A DNA stretch of 64,000 bases from contig NZ_JAKQZH010000001.1 of assembly GCF_022343555.1 (NCBI RefSeq), positions 682,001-746,000 of the forward strand, read 5' to 3'. The position numbers and the translations under genes were made by a program. Below, one piece after another: positions 33,149 through 41,582 of this stretch (positions within the stretch are counted from its first letter, which is position 1; every line of letters starts with the position of its first letter). Under the pieces are notes generated by a model. That model made no database searches. It was not told where the DNA came from and saw only the letters and a program-made list of their open reading frames with translations. This DNA comes from Marinobacter sp. C7 (lineage in GTDB: Bacteria > Pseudomonadota > Gammaproteobacteria > Pseudomonadales > Oleiphilaceae).

Positions 33149-33604
33149 ATGCAAATCGGAGTGATCGCTGACACCCACAGCAAAATGCGTCCCGAGGCTC
33201 TGGACGTATTGAAAGGCTCGGATTTGATCCTTCACGCCGGTGACGTTGGGCGGGACGAGGTTCTGGAAGCGCTGGAGGCGATCGCCCCCTTGGTTGCGAT
33301 TCGCGGCAATATCGACAAAACAGGCCGCGCAGCCTCTCTTCCTGATATTCAGGATCTGGAATTCCTCGGCCACGCTTTTTACATGCTCCACGACATCAAA
33401 ACCCTCGACATCGATCCGCAAGGCCTTTACCGCGTGGTGATCGCCGGCCATTCCCACAAACCCCGTAATGAATGGATTGGCGATGTGCTTTATTTCAATC
33501 CAGGTGGCGCCGGGCCCCGGCGTTTTACTCTGCCGATCACGGTGGGGCGGCTGCAGGTGAGCGAAGACGGTGTGGTTGGTGAGATTGTTGAACTGCCAGT
33601 TTGA
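33149..33604 (+). CDS. YfcE/MJ0936-type metallophosphoesterase
   Basis: A 151-residue enzyme with all dimetal motifs: Asp-x-His in IADTHSK, GD in HAGDVG, GNID and the closing GHSHKP. It belongs to the small phosphodiesterase family acting on bis-pNPP-like substrates in vitro; its natural substrate is unknown. Starts ATG 33149, 21 bases after the slyD remnant. Confidence 0.8.
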   Translation: MQIGVIADTHSKMRPEALDVLKGSDLILHAGDVGRDEVLEALEAIAPLVAIRGNIDKTGRAASLPDIQDLEFLGHAFYMLHDIKTLDIDPQGLYRVVIAGHSHKPRNEWIGDVLYFNPGGAGPRRFTLPITVGRLQVSEDGVVGEIVELPV

Positions 33605-33649
33605 TCCGTTGGGGAAACCGGTAGAAATCTATTCTCTGAGAACACACGT

Positions 33650-34096
33650 TCAGCTTCGCTGACCCTGCAGCTGTCCCACATAGGCCGCGATAAACGCCGT
33701 TTCCTGAAACGCCTTCAACCCCGTATCGGCAAAAGCGATGGGCAGCGGGTTGGAGGCCAGGGAGGATTTGATCAGCGCCGGGGGCAGCAGAGTCACCGTC
33801 AACTCAATACCGGTGATCAGTTGAATGGCCGCTTCCATTTTGAAGCTGATGGCACCACCGGCAAATTTGCCTTTTGGCATCCGTTCTTTGATCGCGACAG
33901 TAGTGACCCCGTATTCGGCCATCAACTCCGAAAAGGCCGCCTGGAAGCGCTTCAGGTCCTCACGGCTATGGTTTTTCGGCAGTGACAGCTTGCGCACCTT
34001 GCACTCCGGCAGGTTGAATTGCCCCCTGTCCATATTCAGGAAACACACCACCGCATCGCTGCCAGTCAGCGCAACTCCGCAAACAATCATAGCCAT
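33650..34096 (-). CDS. DUF3010 family protein
   Basis: About 148 residues from ATG 34096 (MAMIVCGVALTG); the longer frame overlaps the upstream gene. The sequence matches the DUF3010 pattern, including a KERMPKGKFAGG segment. This small RNase H-like-looking family is found in marine gammaproteobacteria, without known function. It lies 23 bases after the SEC-C gene in the same direction. Confidence 0.7.
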   Translation of the reverse strand: MAMIVCGVALTGSDAVVCFLNMDRGQFNLPECKVRKLSLPKNHSREDLKRFQAAFSELMAEYGVTTVAIKERMPKGKFAGGAISFKMEAAIQLITGIELTVTLLPPALIKSSLASNPLPIAFADTGLKAFQETAFIAAYVGQLQGQRS

Positions 34097-34119
34097 TTCC
34101 CTCTCTTTTTCAGCTGTCG

Positions 34120-34464
34120 TCAGCCACAGCACTTCTTGAATTTGATACCGCTACCGCAGGTGCAGACGGCGTTGCGGGAGGGCGATTTTACGGTGGTGAC
34201 TGTCCTTCCTTTATTCAGGATAGCGGTGAGTTCGTTGATGGATTCAACGGCGCCCTCGCGGGTATCCACCGAAATAGTCGCGTGCAGTTTCGCCTCGGCC
34301 ACCTGTGCTTCAACCTCCTGCTTGCGCGCTTCACTGGTCACCACCAGCGTTAGCGGATACTTCCTGCTGCCACTCTTCTGGCTGGCGTTGGTCTGAAAGC
34401 CGCCGTAAGCGGTGTGGTGCTGGCGTGCGTCCTGCCGGCCCTTGTAGAAAAATTTATCTGACAT
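34120..34464 (-). CDS. PBPRA1643-type SEC-C/SWIM protein
   Basis: A 114-residue protein ending in the metal-binding SEC-C motif VCTCGSGIKFKKCCG. The N-terminal FFYKGRQDARQHHTAYGGFQ stretch is typical of the PBPRA1643 family. Zinc binding by the Cys cluster is expected. Function unknown. Confidence 0.8.
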   Translation of the reverse strand: MSDKFFYKGRQDARQHHTAYGGFQTNASQKSGSRKYPLTLVVTSEARKQEVEAQVAEAKLHATISVDTREGAVESINELTAILNKGRTVTTVKSPSRNAVCTCGSGIKFKKCCG

Positions 34465-34578
34465 GCTGATATCCTGAAGGGGAGAATGCCCAGGCTACTG
34501 CCGGGTGGAGTCTTTTAGCATGTTCGCGGGAACGGGGATATAGGGAAAACCGGGACATCCATTCTCAGTGAAACGTGA

Positions 34579-35070
34579 TTATAGACAGGCCTGGACGTCG
34601 TCCCCAAGGGCAATCTCACCCGCTTCAACCACCCGCGTTGTGATTCCTCCGTGCCCGCGCATGGCGTTGTAACCGCCAGGCCCCAGTGACGTTTCCATTT
34701 TGCTGCAGGGATGGCAGAGACCGGTGTATTCCAGCACCACGTTGCCGATTCGGAATTGCTTGCCCTTGAGGGCCAGCAGGTTCAGGCCAGACACCACGAT
34801 GTTGCGCCGGAAAACCTCGGGTGCGATGGCCTCACGGTGAAGGCAGGACGCAATCGCGTGCAGGTGTTCTTGCTGGATCAGGGTTACCTGCCGTTTGCTG
34901 GTTTCGCGACCCTTGAATCGGTCTCCCTCCAGGCCGTTGCCAGGGGTTATCGCCACGCTGTCGAGCGCCTGCATTGGCTCACCGCGTGCGGGGCGGATTC
35001 CAATCCATTCCACGCGACCGCATTGGGGGAGGGTGTCTAGCAGGGTTTGAAGTGGGGTTGATTCAGACAT
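34579..35070 (-). CDS. MOSC-domain protein
   Basis: A 163-residue single MOSC domain, related to molybdenum cofactor sulfurase C-termini and YiiM. The expected conserved cysteine is present in EYTGLCHPCSKME, with EGDRFKG and FRRNIVVSG upstream. Likely handles sulfur or N-hydroxylated compounds with molybdenum cofactor; partner proteins are not visible here. Confidence 0.75.
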   Translation of the reverse strand: MSESTPLQTLLDTLPQCGRVEWIGIRPARGEPMQALDSVAITPGNGLEGDRFKGRETSKRQVTLIQQEHLHAIASCLHREAIAPEVFRRNIVVSGLNLLALKGKQFRIGNVVLEYTGLCHPCSKMETSLGPGGYNAMRGHGGITTRVVEAGEIALGDDVQACL

Positions 35071-35101
35071 CAGCGCGCTCGTACACAGGGGAACCAGCTC
35101 C

Positions 35102-35269
35102 TTAATTCCCTTTTTTGAACTTTGCTTTGCAATTGCCGCTCATGCACATCGTACAGTAGTGCTCACGGTCCTCGTGTTTGGTGCCCTCTGCGATCGTGAT
35201 GCCGCAGCCGTTGCAGAGCAGGATGGCAACGTCTCCGTCAAATTTCACAATGGCGTGTTCGTATTTCAT
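35102..35269 (-). CDS. 55-residue zinc-ribbon-like small protein
   Basis: A 55-residue frame starting MKYEHAIVKFDGDVAILLC and ending KAKFKKGN. Cys residues in LLCNGCG and HYCTMCMSGNC form two CxxC pairs, so a zinc ribbon is likely. It starts at ATG 35269 and lies 31 bases downstream of the MOSC gene start, transcribed in the same direction. Small proteins of this type are easily missed by length cut-offs. Confidence 0.55.
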   Translation of the reverse strand: MKYEHAIVKFDGDVAILLCNGCGITIAEGTKHEDREHYCTMCMSGNCKAKFKKGN

Positions 35270-35393
35270 AAGATCGACCGTACCCGACTTTCACACATTC
35301 CCACCAGATTACGATGCCCCCGTCGGGTCAGACTGCTGGTCAGCGATCATCGCTGGTAAGCTTTAACCGGAACTCGCCGGAGGGAGCGCGGTA

Positions 35394-35810
35394 ATGACAT
35401 CGCCCATTGAAAATGTTCAGAGCCCCTGGGTCAGGTTTCTCGCACATCTGTTCGTGATCCTTGTGGCCTGGACCATTTTTATTAAATACCTTTTCCCGAT
35501 CGGCTTTGCGATGGCCAGCAATGAGGCATGGGCAACCTATATCTACTGGGATCTGTGGCCGGTTGCGCACCTCTGGCTGGCCTGGGCGTTGGTGGCAAGG
35601 CCCTGGTATACGCGCCTGCTGGCCCTTGGTATGTCTGTGGTGGAAATCCTGATCATCACCACTCTGTTCATCTGGTTCCTGGCGGAGCCGGAGTGGTCGA
35701 TCTGGCGCACGAACTGGTTCGTGAACAAGGTGTTTGTGCTGGCCGCGTTTTTTCTGGTGTTGGGCACGGCACTTTTCCGGCCAGAGACGCTGAAGTCGCG
35801 GATCAGGTGA
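35394..35810 (+). CDS. small integral membrane protein
   Basis: A 138-residue protein with about four hydrophobic helices (residues 14-36, 47-65, 74-98 and 108-128) and many Trp residues at the interfaces. GGAGGGAGC precedes the ATG. No family recognised; it converges on the SDR gene. Confidence 0.6.
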   Translation: MTSPIENVQSPWVRFLAHLFVILVAWTIFIKYLFPIGFAMASNEAWATYIYWDLWPVAHLWLAWALVARPWYTRLLALGMSVVEILIITTLFIWFLAEPEWSIWRTNWFVNKVFVLAAFFLVLGTALFRPETLKSRIR

Positions 35811-35822
35811 GGCGTTGGCGCC

Positions 35823-36569
35823 TCAGGACAGAACCTGGCCGCCGTCCACCACCAGCGTCTGGCCGGTTATCCAGCGGGCCAGGTCGGAGGCGAGGAACAA
35901 TGCCACGTCGGCCACTTCCTCCGGCGTGCCCAGGCGCCCGAAGGGGATCCCGCCGCGAATACGGTCGTAGAGCTCCGGATTGTTCTGGCGGGCCTGATCC
36001 CAGACGCCACCCGGAAACTCGATCGAGCCTGGCGCAATGCCATTCACACGCACTTTGTACGGGGCCATGGCCACCGCGAGGCTGGACGTGTAATGAGCGA
36101 CGGCGGCCTTGATCGCCGCGTAGGGAGCGGTGCGGGTCGAGGCGTGCAGGGCGGCGATGGAGGCAATGTTGATGATCGTGCCCCCGGTTTCCTTGAGCGC
36201 CGGCAGGCAGATATGGCCGGCGCGGACCGTGCCCATCAGATCCACCTCAACGCTGCTCAGCCAGCCTTCTTCGTTGTCCTCCCGCCCGAAGGCCGAGGCG
36301 CAATTGACCAGCACGTCCAGGCCACCCAGTTCCTCCATGGCGCTCTGCAGATAGGCTTCCAGCGCAGCCTTGTCGCCGATGTCGCACGGGGCCACATGCA
36401 GCGCCAGCCCCTCGGCTGCCACTTCTTGCGCCAGGGCGTCCAGCGACGCCTGCCCGCGCGCGCAAACGGAAACGCTGGCCCCGGCCCGGACAAATCCCAG
36501 CGCGATGGCCCGGCCAATACCTTTGCTGCCGCCAGCGACGATGACGCGCCGGCCCTGGAAATCAAACAT
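35823..36569 (-). CDS. short-chain dehydrogenase/reductase
   Basis: A 248-residue SDR from ATG 36569 (GGGAG ribosome site). The cofactor motif GGSKGIG, the VNCASAF segment where NNAG is usual, and the catalytic Ser and Tyr-x-x-x-Lys in ASIAALHASTRTAPYAAIK are present. C-terminal TGQTLVVDGGQ is typical. Oxidoreductase on an alcohol/ketone pair; substrate unknown. Confidence 0.8.
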   Translation of the reverse strand: MFDFQGRRVIVAGGSKGIGRAIALGFVRAGASVSVCARGQASLDALAQEVAAEGLALHVAPCDIGDKAALEAYLQSAMEELGGLDVLVNCASAFGREDNEEGWLSSVEVDLMGTVRAGHICLPALKETGGTIINIASIAALHASTRTAPYAAIKAAVAHYTSSLAVAMAPYKVRVNGIAPGSIEFPGGVWDQARQNNPELYDRIRGGIPFGRLGTPEEVADVALFLASDLARWITGQTLVVDGGQVLS

Positions 36570-36769
36570 GATAGAATGCTCCCGTATTTCCATTAGGTTT
36601 GGTCTCGCCTCTGGTCGCGCCAGTGGCTCGAAGCTCCAGCTACTTTACGCCGAAACGCGGATATGAGGAAAACAGGGACAGATCTGCTCTGATCCTGGAG
36701 AAAATTCTGTCCGGGTTTCATCAGGCAGAATAAATTAAATGGCCAGAGGAAAGGAAACAGACTAGCCAG

Positions 36770-38074
36770 ATGAAACCGCTCTTCTTGATTGTTGCGTACC
36801 TCGTCGCCGTCACTTTGCCCTTGCTCCTGTCTGCCTGGCTCGGCGGCCCGCCACGCGAGTTCCACCAGGAACTGGCCTCCGGTCTTGGCATTCTTGCCTT
36901 CTCGATGATCCTCGTGGAATTCATCCTGTCCGGCCGTTTCAAGGCGATTTCCAATGACGTTGGCATGGATGTGACCATGCGGTTTCACCAGATCATGGCC
37001 CGCACAGCCCTGGTCTTTGCGGTGCTGCACCCGTTTCTTTACCAGGGCACGCCGACAGGGGGTGAGCGGCCCTGGGACCCCACGCGGCAATTGACGCTCA
37101 CAACCGACTTTTCCGATCTGACGACCGGCATTGCCGCCTGGCTGCTGCTTGCAGGGCTCGTTGTCATGGCCATCGGCCGCAACCAGCTGGGCTACCGGTA
37201 TGAGATCTGGCGCCTGTTACACGGGATTGGCGCGCTCCTGATCGCGGTACTTCTGTTGCACCATACCGTGTATGGCGGGCGTTACGGGTCGCAGCCGGTG
37301 ATGACCTGGGTGTGGCTGGTCATGACAGGCGTGGCGGTTGGGTCGCTGCTGATGGTTTATCTGGTGGTTCCCTGGCTGCAGAAGGCTCGCCCCTGGCGCG
37401 TGACTTCCGTGGTCCGGTTGACGCCAAAGCAATGGGAAGTGACCGTTACACCCGATGGTCATCGTGGTCTGGATTACCAGGCCGGGCAATTCGTCTGGCT
37501 GAACGTGGGTCACTGCCCCTTCTCGATGAGAGAAAACCCGTTCTCCATTTCCTCCGCGCCAGCGGCCGGGCCGGACGTCTCCTTCATGATCAAGGAGCTT
37601 GGCGACTTCACGCGAACCATTGGCGAGATAAAACCTGAAACCGTCGCCTATCTGGACGGCCCCTATGGCAACCTGACGGTCGATGGTTGCGAGGAACCCG
37701 GTGTCGCGCTCATTGCCGGTGGCGTTGGCCTTGCGCCACTTCTGGGCATACTCCGGCAAATGCGCCTGACCGGCGATTCGCGCAAGGTGAAGCTGATCTA
37801 CGGAAACCGGATCGTCGAGCAGATTGCCTATCATGAAGAGTTGGGTGATGAGGGGGTGGTCTACGTACTGTCGGAACCGCCCGAAGACTGGCAGGGAGAG
37901 ACAGGTTTCATTGATGGAGCGCTGATGGATCGCGTGTTTTCAGAGAACGAGTTCCGCGACTGGGTCTTTGTGATGTGCGGGCCGGGAATCATGATGGATG
38001 TGGTTGAAGATCATCTGATCCAGCGGGGCACGCCTGCTCACCGGATTCTCTCGGAGCGGTTCAGCTATGACTAA
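36770..38074 (+). CDS. ferric-reductase-like transmembrane flavoprotein
   Basis: A 434-residue protein: about six membrane helices in the first 205 residues with paired His residues (RFHQIM, LHPF, LLHGIG, LLHHTV) for two b-hemes, then an FAD-binding barrel (MRENPFSISS) and an NAD(P)-binding domain (GGVGLAPLLGILR, MCGPGIMMD). It would move electrons from cytosolic NAD(P)H across the membrane. It overlaps the next small gene by eight bases. Confidence 0.8.
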   Translation: MKPLFLIVAYLVAVTLPLLLSAWLGGPPREFHQELASGLGILAFSMILVEFILSGRFKAISNDVGMDVTMRFHQIMARTALVFAVLHPFLYQGTPTGGERPWDPTRQLTLTTDFSDLTTGIAAWLLLAGLVVMAIGRNQLGYRYEIWRLLHGIGALLIAVLLLHHTVYGGRYGSQPVMTWVWLVMTGVAVGSLLMVYLVVPWLQKARPWRVTSVVRLTPKQWEVTVTPDGHRGLDYQAGQFVWLNVGHCPFSMRENPFSISSAPAAGPDVSFMIKELGDFTRTIGEIKPETVAYLDGPYGNLTVDGCEEPGVALIAGGVGLAPLLGILRQMRLTGDSRKVKLIYGNRIVEQIAYHEELGDEGVVYVLSEPPEDWQGETGFIDGALMDRVFSENEFRDWVFVMCGPGIMMDVVEDHLIQRGTPAHRILSERFSYD

Positions 38075-38174
38075 TCCCATCAAGCGGTTGACTCAGCGGC
38101 GGCGGCTTTCTCTGGTCATCTGGGGGCTGAATATCACCTTGGTCCTGATTCTGCTGGTTTTTGTGTTGCGCTGA
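38067..38174 (+). CDS. 35-residue single-pass membrane protein
   Basis: A 35-codon frame whose ATG lies inside the end of the flavocytochrome gene and which reads a basic start (KRLTQRRR) followed by a single hydrophobic helix to the C-terminal Arg. The 8-base overlap predicts coupled translation, so it is probably a small subunit or stabiliser of the reductase. Inference from position; unnamed family. Confidence 0.5.
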   Translation: MTNPIKRLTQRRRLSLVIWGLNITLVLILLVFVLR

Positions 38175-38226
38175 TTGAGGGCTGGCGAATTAAAATTGAA
38201 CCAATCATGCTTATCAGGGTGTCACG

Positions 38227-38556
38227 GTGATCAACGTTTGCTCAGAAGAAGCCTTGTCGGAATTGCTGCAATCGAACCCGGCGGTTCTTTTGCTCTTTGG
38301 CGGACCGCACTGCGGCGTCTGCCAGGCCATCAAGCCTCAGCTCGACAAGCTCGCGAATGACGAGTTCCCGAAACTGGTGACGGCCTACATTGACTGCCAG
38401 GAAGCCGCCGCGCCGGTGTGTGCGGCCCGCGGCATTTTTTCTCTGCCTGTGGTTCAACTGTGGTTTGGCGGGCAGCGATTCGCGGAATTCGCGAGGGTGT
38501 TTTCCATCGGCGAGGTGCGCTCGGCTCTGGAGCGGCCTTATGGGCTCGTGATTTGA
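38227..38556 (+). CDS. thioredoxin-family protein
   Basis: A 109-residue thioredoxin fold from GTG 38227 with active-site Cys29-Gly-Val-Cys32 (GGPHCGVCQA) and the cis-Pro in SLPVVQLW. The CGVC dithiol differs from classical CGPC, suggesting a specialised redox or resistance role. No signal peptide. Confidence 0.75.
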   Translation: MINVCSEEALSELLQSNPAVLLLFGGPHCGVCQAIKPQLDKLANDEFPKLVTAYIDCQEAAAPVCAARGIFSLPVVQLWFGGQRFAEFARVFSIGEVRSALERPYGLVI

Positions 38557-38628
38557 GCGCAGTAACGGAGTAAACCCCCATCTGCGTTTCCGGCCCCAAA
38601 AACGTTTACCGCTCCGAGGGAAGGTTCA

Positions 38629-39270
38629 GTGAAACAGAAAGGATTACTCACCGCCTGGAATGACGCCAAGGGATTTGGCTTTATTAAGCCTGAGGGCGGT
38701 GGTGAACGGGTCTTCGCGCATATCAGCAGCTATGCGGGCCGGGGCCGGCCGGTTTCCAATCGCAAGGTGACTTACAGCCTCACGAGGGGCGATCAGGGCC
38801 GGCCGAGAGCAGGGCGGTTCCAGTATGCGGGAGCGGCCAGAGTTGGCGCCAGTGTGGCTCCTGGAGTCTTGGTGGCGGCGGCTGTTGTGCTGATGTTTTT
38901 CGCGATGCTGACTGGCCTGTTCCATCGAGGTTATCTGCCGGTTACGGTTCTCGCTGCGTACGCCGGAGTCAGTCTGGTGTTGTTTGTGATGTACTGGATC
39001 GATAAGCGGGCGGCGCAACTGGGTGACCAACGCATCGCCGAAAACACGCTGCACCTCTTTGAGCTTTGTTGTGGCTGGCCCGGTGCGCTGATGGCCCAGC
39101 AGGTTTTTCGGCACAAGACGCGGAAGGGGAGCTACCAGTTCGTATTCTGGCTGGCTGTCCCGGCTAATCTGGGCGCTCTGGGTTGGCTGCTCTTAGCGCC
39201 CGAGGCGATGAGTTGGCGACAACAATTGGGCTTTGATTTGGAGAAGTCTTTGCTGTGGTTTGGAAGGTAG
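38629..39270 (+). CDS. cold-shock domain/DUF1294 membrane protein
   Basis: A 213-residue fusion from GTG 38629. Residues 1-65 form a cold-shock nucleic-acid-binding domain (GFGFIKPEGGGERVFAHIS), followed by four membrane helices with the DUF1294 signature (YWIDKRAAQLGDQRIAEN, HKTRKGSYQ). The fusion is known in proteobacteria. Function unclear. Confidence 0.8.
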   Translation: MKQKGLLTAWNDAKGFGFIKPEGGGERVFAHISSYAGRGRPVSNRKVTYSLTRGDQGRPRAGRFQYAGAARVGASVAPGVLVAAAVVLMFFAMLTGLFHRGYLPVTVLAAYAGVSLVLFVMYWIDKRAAQLGDQRIAENTLHLFELCCGWPGALMAQQVFRHKTRKGSYQFVFWLAVPANLGALGWLLLAPEAMSWRQQLGFDLEKSLLWFGR

Positions 39271-39287
39271 CAACAAGAGGAAACACA

Positions 39288-39923
39288 ATGCAAAACAGGA
39301 ATGCGGTAGCCCTTGCGGCGGTTCTCACGATGACAGCCAGTCCGCTCATGGCGCAAGAATCCCAATCCGGTATTGGCAAAAGCAATTTTTCATACAGTAC
39401 CGTTGGCGGTTATTTGGGGCGGGTAACGCCGGATCAGGAGATCGTTGTTCTGGATGAGGTGTATGACGACTTTGGGGCTGCGGGCATCAATGGCTCGCTC
39501 CAGCTGGCTGACCATCTGGCGATTGGGGCTGCACTGGATGTTATAGCCAACGAAGGCAATCGCACCGAGATCACTGGCACGTCGGTCGGCTTGAGCGTGT
39601 TGGTGCCTGTTCCCATTGGGGACCGTGTGGACATTTTCCCCAGCATTGGCTTTGTCAGGAGTGAGGTCGAAGCCTGTGTGGATAACTTCTGTGTTACCGA
39701 AGACGACAGCGCTTTATCGTACGGCCTGTTTACCCGTATCTGGGTTGTGCCGGGTGCCCTTGAGATCAGCGGCGGCTTTTCGGATACCGATGAGGATAAT
39801 TCTGACAGTACGACGTCAATAGGTGCGGCGCTTTGGTTCAGGGAACATCACAGTATCGAGCTGGATTTTGATCGCAGTGACAGTTTTGATGCTGTAACGG
39901 TGGGCTATCGTTATAGCCTGTGA
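39288..39923 (+). CDS. outer membrane beta-barrel protein
   Basis: A 211-residue protein from ATG 39288 with signal peptide ending LMAQ and eight-strand barrel pattern, ending in aromatic-rich GYRYSL. A CVDNFC pair could form an external disulfide. OmpA/OmpW-like small barrel; exact family not recognised. It lies 17 bases after the DUF1294 gene. Confidence 0.65.
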   Translation: MQNRNAVALAAVLTMTASPLMAQESQSGIGKSNFSYSTVGGYLGRVTPDQEIVVLDEVYDDFGAAGINGSLQLADHLAIGAALDVIANEGNRTEITGTSVGLSVLVPVPIGDRVDIFPSIGFVRSEVEACVDNFCVTEDDSALSYGLFTRIWVVPGALEISGGFSDTDEDNSDSTTSIGAALWFREHHSIELDFDRSDSFDAVTVGYRYSL

Positions 39924-39946
39924 TCCCGATCAGCTCCAGCCCCGCA

Positions 39947-40591
39947 CTACTGCCGAATAAACGCCTCGGTCAGAATGCCGAGGTGTCGGCGCAGAGTCTC
40001 TGAAAAATCCATCTGGAACACGGTCAACGGCTCCACCTGCATGGCTTTGCGGGCCGGCTCCGGCGGATGGGACATATGCCAGCAGCCGATCAACGCCTGC
40101 TGGCATTGCATCAGGTATCGCAGGCAGGCGGCTTCGTCCTGATCGGTCGCCGCAGCGATAACGGCCGTGATGCGGCGGGTCTGGGCCAGCAGGAACAGTT
40201 TGAATTCCCGGGCCTCCTCCTCGCTCAGGCCGGTTTCGAGGGCAATGTGAAGGATGGCGGTCAGGCCGCAGAACACCGGGTGGGCCAGAATGCGGTCAAT
40301 GAACCGGTCAGGGAAGCCCTCTGGGCCTGTTGTTTCAACGTCCGAGACCCAGCCCGCCATGGCGCGACGGTACACGGCAATGAACAGCAACTCCTTGCTG
40401 CGGAAATAACGATACAACGCGGCTTTGGTGACCCCGGTTTCGCGGGCGACATCCGCCAGAGTCAGGCCGTGGAATCGATGCGCCAGAAACAGGCTTTCCG
40501 CCGCATCGAGAATCTGTTGTTCGCGGAGCGCCTTGTCCGACTGTGACCGGGCGCGCTGTTTACCACCGCATAATCTGTGCTTCAAAACCAC
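39947..40591 (-). CDS. TetR-family regulator
   Basis: A 214-residue regulator from GTG 40591. N-terminal helix-turn-helix LTLADVARETGVTKAALYRYFRSKELL is standard TetR; C-terminal domain is divergent. It lies 27 bases after the SDR gene in one operon and probably binds the two palindromes at 41,393-41,460. Confidence 0.8.
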   Translation of the reverse strand: MVLKHRLCGGKQRARSQSDKALREQQILDAAESLFLAHRFHGLTLADVARETGVTKAALYRYFRSKELLFIAVYRRAMAGWVSDVETTGPEGFPDRFIDRILAHPVFCGLTAILHIALETGLSEEEAREFKLFLLAQTRRITAVIAAATDQDEAACLRYLMQCQQALIGCWHMSHPPEPARKAMQVEPLTVFQMDFSETLRRHLGILTEAFIRQ

Positions 40592-40618
40592 CTCAAAGTA
40601 CTCGCTCGTTGGCCACTG

Positions 40619-41380
40619 TCAGGCCTGCAGCCAGCCGGCCAGCCGTCGTGTCACGGTTCGGGGCGAGAGTTTACCAGACCAGACCATCAGCAGGTTGCGC
40701 AGCCCCGGAATGACAATAGCTTTGCGGCGCTGCGCCAGGGACCTCTTCACAACCGCATCCGCCGTCATGGTGCCGGCTTTGAACAGCTTGGTGTCGGTCA
40801 TGTTGGCTTCTTGTGCGAACTCCGAATCGGTGGCGCCCGGGCACAGCGTGCTCACGGCAACGCCTGAATCCCTCAGCTCTTCGTGCAGTGCCTCGGAGAA
40901 GGAGAGTACGAAGGCCTTGGTGGCGTAGTAGATGGCCATATTTGGCCCGGCCTGGAACGCCGCGGTGGAGGCCACATTGATGACAAAACTTCCCCGCTGT
41001 TTGCGAAGGGATGGGAGCAATTGCCAGGTCAGGGAGACCAGGGAGGTAATGTTTACCTGAATCATCGCCAGCTGACGTTCGAGGGTGAGATCGGCAAAGG
41101 CACCGCGGTCGCCAAAGCCCGCGTTGTTGATCAGGCCGGACAGCGCCCAGCCGCCGTCGTGGATTTGCCGGGCCAGGTCGTCTGCGCCAGCCTGATCCGC
41201 CAGATCGGCCTTCAGGACAATGGCCTCGATCCCATGCTGCTGTTTCAACTCGGCGGCCAGCCTGTTCAAGCGCTCTTCCCGCCGGGCCACCAGAATCAGG
41301 TTTTGCTTTTCAGCTGCCAGTGCCCGGGCGAAGCACTCGCCAATGCCGGCACTGGCGCCGGTAATAACCACATACGACAT
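40619..41380 (-). CDS. short-chain dehydrogenase, TetR-linked
   Basis: A 253-residue SDR starting at ATG 41380 (GGAGAAAG ribosome site). Motifs: TGASAGIG, NNAGFGDRG and ASTAAFQAGPNMAIYYATK. The C-terminal tail is typical of SDRs acting on lipid-like substrates. Divergent from the PF10118 hydrolase gene and followed by its likely regulator. Confidence 0.8.
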   Translation of the reverse strand: MSYVVITGASAGIGECFARALAAEKQNLILVARREERLNRLAAELKQQHGIEAIVLKADLADQAGADDLARQIHDGGWALSGLINNAGFGDRGAFADLTLERQLAMIQVNITSLVSLTWQLLPSLRKQRGSFVINVASTAAFQAGPNMAIYYATKAFVLSFSEALHEELRDSGVAVSTLCPGATDSEFAQEANMTDTKLFKAGTMTADAVVKRSLAQRRKAIVIPGLRNLLMVWSGKLSPRTVTRRLAGWLQA

Positions 41381-41392
41381 GACTTTCTCCGT

Positions 41393-41460
41393 TTAAGTGA
41401 ACGATGGTCACTTAATTTAATCGGGCAGTCGAGATCTGTAAATAACCATTGGTTACTTAA
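41393..41460. promoter_or_regulatory. two TetR-type palindromic operators
   Basis: Site 1: TTAAGTGA (41,393-41,400), 7-base spacer, TCACTTAA (41,408-41,415). Site 2 at 41,438-41,460 is a similar 23-base sequence centred on TAACCATTGGTTA and ending TTACTTAA. They lie between the SDR-TetR operon and the hydrolase gene, 45 bases centre to centre, about four helical turns. Confidence 0.65.
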
Positions 41461-41582
41461 GCTGGGTGGCTTCGCCAAATTGGCCATTAATGACAAGTAC
41501 ATTGTCCCCTTGTCCTCTCACGGCCGTGAACTTTCCGCCCGTATCATGACCTCACAGACATTACGTTTACCGGGGGCTCATC

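Noticed and set aside
35528..36112. A 194-codon + strand frame rich in Arg, Gly and Pro
   Set aside because: It overlaps the membrane protein and SDR genes in another frame and has the composition of a GC-rich shadow.
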